Positions 58,181-64,000 of a stretch of DNA of 64,000 nucleotides are shown here, in pieces. The translations under genes and the position numbers were made by a program. The stretch comes from Oxytricha trifallax (Eukaryota; Ciliophora; Spirotrichea; Sporadotrichida; Oxytrichidae). Every line of letters begins with the position of its first letter. Positions within the stretch are counted from its first letter, which is position 1. The DNA lies in assembly GCA_000711775.1 (NCBI GenBank), contig ARYC01003139.1:1-64000 (forward strand). The letters run 5' to 3'. The notes below the pieces were generated by a model, which saw only the letters and a program-made list of their open reading frames with translations, was not told the origin of the DNA and did no database searches.

Positions 58181-60669
58181 TTTATATTAACACAATTTAA
58201 GTCAAATTAATTAATTAACAAATAATTAATGAAAATGTGGGCATGTTAGTTGATTGAAAGTGCATCATATAAGTGCTACATTACTCTCCTAGTATGCCGT
58301 TTCTTAAATTAACTGTAACCACGTGTTCAAACCCACTTTCAATAAAAGATTAATTAAATTCTAAAATTGATGTGAAAACTTGTTCATATTGTGCATTAGT
58401 TGATACTAAAATAGAATCATTAAGCATAAATCTGGAAAAAATAATTGTGATAATAGAGTGCTTACTAACAAAATCAGAAACAAAATATAGGAGATGAATA
58501 AACTTAAAGTCAACATATGGGTAGATATAAATGTAAAAATTAAATAGGTAAGTAAAAATCATCAGGCATTACATAAATTTATAGAAATATCTTCTGTTTA
58601 CCAACCTGATTTATAAATACAAAACAAAATTAAAAAATTTTATCAAGGTAATTAAAATCCTTATAAAACTTACAGGAGTGTAGCAAATTGATAGCTTAAC
58701 AGACAAGTAAGTCACATAAAAGTGACATATTACTTGTAAGAATCATAGGATTAAATATACAGCGGAGATAGATAAAATTTTAGCAATTGTTGTAATTGAG
58801 AGCATGAACTAATTTCGTATAATGTGCATACATTACTCTATAATTACGGTTTTTATTAAGCTTTCATGCACGGCTATCATCGATCTCATCATAAGCAATT
58901 CTAATAAGTATTAAGGAAAAATTTAAAGAACAAATTTCAAAACTAAACATTAATTGTTATTATTCGACAAAGATGAAAAAACTGAACTTAACCTTCAATA
59001 CATAAAGCTGAGCAACCCACCACCAGCTGTTAAGTATTAACTAAATTCTTTTGAGTAGTTAATAATCCAATCTTTCATAAGTGGCTTCATAAAACCTTTG
59101 CTTTCAGAAAATTGTAAAAATGTGCATATTGCAAATGTATCAAAACCTAAATACTAATCAGTTAGCACATATTTATTCTTTAAATAATATAAAACATTTA
59201 CACCAAATTGAAATTTTATTTACAAATATCTTAATTTAAGTCTTGAATCAATTTACAGATACATAGTTTTGATAAATTTCTAGATTTCTCTTAATAACTT
59301 TATATTTATCTGTAAAAGAGTTTTATTGTAGGAGTACACATAAATATTGCCATGAATTGTTAACAATATATGACAAATAGTTTAAAATAAAATCTTCATT
59401 TGATGCTAACTTGTTTCAGATAAAATTATATTTATAAAATTTTTAATGAATTATAAAATTTTTTATTATATATTGTTAAGGCACAGAATATTGAGTGAAA
59501 TTGAAACTTTTCAAGGGTTTCTAATTATTTTATGAAAATAACTTTTCTACTGTTAATATAACTGAGTTTTTGATAAACCTCATTTCATCTGCTTATATTA
59601 CACAAATAAGATAATTTAAATTCACTTAGATCCTCACTTTATATTTGCTTGTTTAATCTTGTAAATCTCTCTTGTGATAAGTCCTATTTAAATACTAAAA
59701 GATCAAGTCAAATAGTAATTAGATCTTACATCGAGGTATAGAATATATCAATAGCAATCTCTGTAATAATAACATTATAGCCCTTTTGTTCTTATGACAA
59801 TATGCAGTAATACTAATATAGATCATAAATCTATTAAAATTAGAGCAAGGATCCAGTGATTTAATTCAAAGACGACACTTAATCCACAATCAATAGATAA
59901 ATTTCATATATTTATAATGACATAAATAAAATAATTGATTTATTTTACTTTAATAAAGTAGATTTCACTTTTTCAGGCTTGATATAATGTTAGAAATCTA
60001 TGTAAAAAGAATTGACTTATGTCCTTTATATAGCTTAGTATTTCATTTGACATAAAATTTACCTAAATTTCAATATTTATACAACAATTGTTTGCAGTTG
60101 AGAATTATAAAGTGATTGTTGCATAAAATCAGTAACTCCATGATTTGCAAAAGTTTATTCAGTAAATTCAAGAGATGAGGATTGGAGGAGTTTTGTTTAA
60201 ATTAAAATATCATTTTAGGCAAGAAAATTTATTGTGATTTAAAAACTCTATGATTTCAGAGTTCTTTTGACTTACGCTCATTAAATTTAACATCTTGTAC
60301 TGATATTTATGTTTCTTGTATAAGTATAATTTATCAATATAGATAAAAATTAAACATTGCGAGTTAAAATTAAATTAAAAACCTGTAAGAATTCCATTTA
60401 GAATCTTGCAAATAACGCTTACTTACTATTAAAAAATAAAATGAGTAATAATACTAATTAGCAGACTATTTTTGCATATTTATAGTAGTTTTATCTTCTA
60501 AATATTGGGGCATGTTTTTCTTACTTTGTTCATTATTGATAATTTTTTGGTATTAAAAATTTGATTATAGATAAATTTATGATAAAATAGTTAAATTAGC
60601 TATTTACTTAAACCACGATAATCAATTTAGACAAGGAGATTGGGTTGAAGAGCATTTAAATTTAGAATT
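58181..60669. other. mostly non-coding
   Basis: A+T-rich. A plus-strand frame at about 58368-58500 reads KIESLSINLEKIIVIIECLL, possibly a small gene relic; a minus-strand standard-code frame over the same bases is hydrophobic and looks like its shadow. Nothing else was seen. Confidence 0.35.
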
Positions 60670-60872
60670 AGTTATTATTGGCTGAAATTTAATATAATTA
60701 GGCTAAAATTAAATTTACACACCCTAATTGGAGTATTTTAAAAGGAAAATTAATCGAGCCAATATTTTTAATAATTAGTCCAAACAATAAAATTGTCAGC
60801 CAAAAAAATTAAATTTTTAATTTAATTGTTGTTAACCCCAATCTTCGTGTCTTAATTGATCTATGGGGTTTT
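60670..60872 (+). repeat. solo copy of the non-LTR retrotransposon 5' leader
   Basis: Closely matches the leader at 53012-53215 (in inverse orientation): ATAATTAGGCTAAAAT, TACACACCCTAATTGG, TTTTTAATAATTAGTCC, CCCCAATCTTCGTGTCTTAA and GATCTATGGGGTTTT. No endonuclease or reverse-transcriptase coding sequence follows, so the body has been lost or was never copied. Confidence 0.7.
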
Positions 60873-61374
60873 ATTAGCATTAAATTATCTTTTTAAAAAT
60901 TTAAATTTAAAATTAATTGATTCATAAAAATAAATAAACCATGATCATATATAAACTAAAATAGAGTGCTCGAATAATATAGGATTAATTCATACTAGTT
61001 TAATATAAAATATCAAAAATAAAAATATAAATAACTAATTTAAGTATTGAAAAGATGCCCAATCATATTTACAATTTTATTATATTGATATAGTGATTTC
61101 ACTAAACATAAAAATGAATGAAATATTGCTAAAAGATAAAATTGCTAGTAAGTTTCCTTCTTTAAATTATATATCAACAAGATATTTAGTATTTTTAATC
61201 ATTTTCTTATCTTTAATTTGAGATTTTTGAAAATTTTTTAATATCGGCCATTTTTTATTAATTTTATTAGTTATTTATTGAATTTCTTATGATTCAAGAG
61301 AAATTCGTTAATCAATAAAAAATAAAATAAAAATTGGCTAATTGATGAACTAAGAATATCAATAGTCCTTCTTT
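60873..61374. other. no gene seen
   Basis: A+T-rich spacer without a protein-like frame. Confidence 0.35.
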
Positions 61375-61750
61375 CTACGTAACAAAGGTTCCACTGATTT
61401 TTATAAGCCATTCCCTACAGAGAGATCTGAAAATTAAGATATTCGTTACTATTTATCATCATGGATTTAATATAAATGGACTAAAATTATTAATATAAAG
61501 CAGTATAAAATAGTCGATTTATGTAATTGATTTGATGCATTTAAATTAAGTTTATAATCTTATGAGAATATTATTCAAATCCTGTTTCAAATACAACTTA
61601 TTCATATTTAAAAGATCAGATATTGAAGGAATAAAAATTTTTAATAACTTAATGTGCTGAAACTTATGCTTAAAACTTTCCAAGAAAATACTTTAATCCT
61701 AAAATATTATATCTTTAATAATTCAAGCTACAATGATTAATAGTCTAATT
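61375..61750 (+). pseudogene. possible ABCC-type transporter N-terminal fragment
   Basis: The frame reads NKGSTDFYKPFPTERSENQD, then IRYYLSSWIQYKWTKIINIK and QYKIVDLCN before TGA. The next frame reads FDAFKLSLQSYENIIQ and, further on, NVLKLMLKTFQENTL. The spacing of a Ser-Trp-(x)n-Lys segment, an Asp-Leu motif and a later L-L-K-T-F stretch resembles the start of the first membrane domain of ABCC transporters, a large family in Tetrahymena. No nucleotide-binding motif is present, so this stays tentative. Confidence 0.3.
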
Positions 61751-61974
61751 ACTGTCCCATCATAATCTATATAAAAGATAAAGAATTGCTTGATGACATT
61801 GGTTTCGAATTTATCTTGCAAGTTTGGAATATATTTTAAACATTTCTATTTTTTAATATTTTTTCCTACTTATTTGATTATTTTGAATCGCAAAGGCAAA
61901 AATACATATGAAAAATACATATAAAGTAAATATACCATTGCCATTTTATCTTTAAATATTCAACTTTTATTGTA

Positions 61975-62697
61975 CTTTAAACACTCAAATGTGGGCAATA
62001 AACAGGAATCACTTGGTTTTTAAGACATAACAGAATGACGAGGATAATAATTACTTTCACATTGTAAATATGAAGAATGGAAACATCACACTTCTTCTAA
62101 AAGATGTGATTGAAGAAAAGTATATTAAGAATTTAGTGATATTCTTAATAGGCTGTTTAAAATGTTAAGTATATCTCATTCGACTATATAATAAGAGTTT
62201 ATTTTGGCATAAATTTATTTATAAAGTATGTTTAACTCTATATTTAAACTTTATGATGCGCTTTGACTAGCTAAAAACAGCACGATACACTTGATGTAAA
62301 GCATTCATACTCATTAACTGGGAATAACAGAAAGATTTGAGCGCAAGTCCTTAGAATATGAAAAAGCTACTTTCCTAAGTAATATTTTTTCACTTTTGAC
62401 AAAAAAGAATCAGCTAGGCAATAACTAGAAAATATCATTGGGCCTAAAAAGAAAGTTGAAGATTTAAACATTGTTGCTTTATAGACCAAAGACAGTTAAA
62501 AAGATTTCAATGAAATATAGTTAAGGTACTTGGACATTGTTAGATTTCAGTATAAATTATATCAATAGATGAATGTGTAAAAGAGATCCGTAAGGCAGGA
62601 TGAAATCTCTAAGTTTTGCTAAAAATTGATAAATTTTACTTTTAATGGCAGATTGGCTTTAACATTATTTGCTTTCTTTGATATTACTTGGATATGA
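61975..62697 (+). pseudogene. decayed unrecognised gene
   Basis: Successive frames under the ciliate code read FKTQQNDEDNNYFHIVNMKN, FERKSLEYEKATFLSNIF, then the most convincing part FTFDKKESARQQLENIIGPK followed by KKVEDLNIVALQTKDSQKDF and QLRYLDIVRFQYKLYQQMNV. It ends at TGA 62695-62697. Charged and helical, coiled-coil-like in the second half. At least two frameshifts. No family was recognised; it may be part of the same gene as the fragment at 61375. Confidence 0.45.
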
Positions 62698-63364
62698 TTC
62701 TTGTCCATTAAATTATTATTATTGATTATTATACACAATTTTCTAATTTATAATTAAAATGAAATAGAAATAAATCTAGACAAAATTGATACATATAAAA
62801 AAATTATTTATAGAAATCTATTTTCTAGGTAATTAAATTATTATACATGAATTTTTGAAATTAAATTTTTATAGACGCATAAATTTAAACAGAAAATAAA
62901 TATAAAACTTAAAATGAAAGTCTAATAAAGATGATTTTTTCCTCTTATTTTATTTGAGTAAGTAATTATTGTTATATATTATTAATTTTCATTTTTATTA
63001 TTGATTTTATTGTTACATTTTGTTCGTGAATATGTAGTTGTCTTACATTGGTATTGTTTAGTTTGATGATGCATGAGTAATGATTCTATAATTTAAAAAA
63101 ATCATAAAGATGCATTAAAATAAAGAGAAACATTACTATAACTAAAATAAATACTAATAATCTTAAAAATTTTGATACACTTCATACAATAACAGAAACA
63201 TCCTCGCTGAAATAGAAATTTTTTGAAAATGAATAAAAAAAACAAAACACTTTCACTAAAATTAAAAATACAGTTCGTAATTGTTTTTACAAAATCTCGT
63301 ATTTGCGAGAATTTTATCGCAGTTTGTCTATTTATAAATTTACATGAGCTTTTAATATATATAT
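62698..63364. other. no gene seen
   Basis: A+T-rich. A short standard-code frame at 63223-63405 runs into the repeat at 63365 and is taken as chance. Confidence 0.4.
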
Positions 63365-63897
63365 ATTTCGGGGGGGGGGAAAGTTTCCTGACCGGTTTAT
63401 TATAAAAAAAAATTTTAGGTTAGTTTCCTGCACTAAATTTTTTTTCATTTTTAGAATTTGATTTTTATCACATTTATCAACCAAATTTTTTACTAATTTT
63501 TTTATATATTTACTACTTAATCTATTCTTCAATTAATCAATATCTTTATTAACATGGAATCTAGTAACCATTCAAGCAAGGATGAAATTTATCGACTATA
63601 TAGATACCATCTGATATTAGTAGACTTCTGTATCTCAACCATAATATTGTCCTTTCTGTACTAATGAAATTCCAAATATTTTATCCAATTGTTGTAAGAA
63701 TTCTAATTAATTTTTTCAATTGTATATAATATTAGATAAAGTATAACACTATATTTTCATAAAGTTCGTGAATGATTAAAAAATATCTTAAAATTTATGG
63801 GTTTTTAAAAAAGTTTTATTGTTAAATTTATGAAATTTTACATATAAAAAAAAGTGCAGGAAACTATCACGAGTGCAGGAAACTTTCCCCCCCCTAT
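63365..63897. mobile_element. 530-bp MITE with G-rich terminal inverted repeats
   Basis: The left end (TTCGGGGGGGGGAAAGTTTC then CTG) is the inverse of the right end (CAGGAAACTTTCCCCCCCC), both bordered by TATAT-type sequence. Within each end the GTTTCCTGCACT motif is repeated at an offset of roughly 20-50 bp. The interior is A+T-rich and non-coding. A single related end occurs at 25185-25250. Confidence 0.7.
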
Positions 63898-64000
63898 ATT
63901 TCTATTAAGTAATAATGAATTTTAAAAATAATAATTTTTCAATATTTTGTATTTTATCAATATTAAAAATATGGAATTCATAAGTTGAAGTTTAATATTA

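Noticed and set aside
1-64000. Bacterial or viral origin, CRISPR array, rRNA or tRNA genes
   Set aside because: No ribosome-binding sites or operons, no regularly spaced repeats, and no recognisable rRNA or tRNA segments. The code and introns indicate a ciliate nucleus.

Overview
The window looks like nuclear DNA of a Tetrahymena-type ciliate, most likely germline (micronuclear) DNA. The sequence is very A+T rich throughout (about four fifths by eye). Almost nothing long is open under the standard code, but long protein-like frames appear when TAA and TAG are read as glutamine and only TGA as stop. Several recognisable proteins need that code: a DD34E transposase with TAG inside its SPQFNG box, a non-LTR endonuclease/reverse transcriptase, a zinc-finger/kinase protein and the PP2A scaffold subunit. 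Where introns can be seen they are A+T-rich GT-AG introns of about 36 to 140 bp. The organism and the germline-limited status are inferences. No rRNA, tRNA or CRISPR array was found.

Layout. 1-8 kb: end of a SINE-like repeat, a decayed gene, an 89-bp inverted-repeat element carrying a broken succinyl-CoA synthetase alpha gene, a retrotransposon leader copy and a complete SINE-like copy with 14-bp target duplications. 8-17 kb: a palindromic MITE, decayed unrecognised genes and a second, shorter MITE. 17.9-21.5 kb: a Tc1/IS630-type transposase, two minus-strand ORFs and a C2H2 zinc-finger/protein-kinase-like gene, possibly one composite element. 23.0-25.9 kb: a non-coding element with terminal inverted repeats containing TGACGTCA. 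26.3-31 kb: two convergent low-complexity genes, the first split by a palindromic MITE. 32.4-34.0 kb: two intact ORFs ending in a (TTA)n tail, retrotransposon-like. 34.2-38 kb: a divergent pair of coiled-coil/unknown genes with frame breaks. 38.2-38.8 kb: a fold-back palindrome. 39.5-48 kb: long minus-strand Ser/Asn/Gln-rich frames, and a MORN-repeat fragment on plus. 49.4-53.2 kb: a minus-strand non-LTR retrotransposon broken by a MITE, with a short 3' retrocopy inserted near its 3' end. 53.2-54.2 kb: a 940-bp fold-back. 55.1-57.5 kb: a PP2A scaffold pseudogene. 57.6-62.7 kb: decayed genes and another retrotransposon leader. 63.4-63.9 kb: a MITE with G-rich ends.

Taken together this is a stretch dominated by mobile DNA and decaying genes. 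Most recognisable genes carry frameshifts or in-frame TGA codons, so they are better read as relics than as working genes, although uncorrected assembly indels could explain some single-base breaks. The most interesting structures are the palindromic MITE family (four copies), the captured metabolic gene between perfect inverted repeats, the zinc-finger/kinase gene next to a transposase, and a set of long fold-backs that would give long hairpin RNA if transcribed. Coordinates of decayed genes are approximate at their ends.
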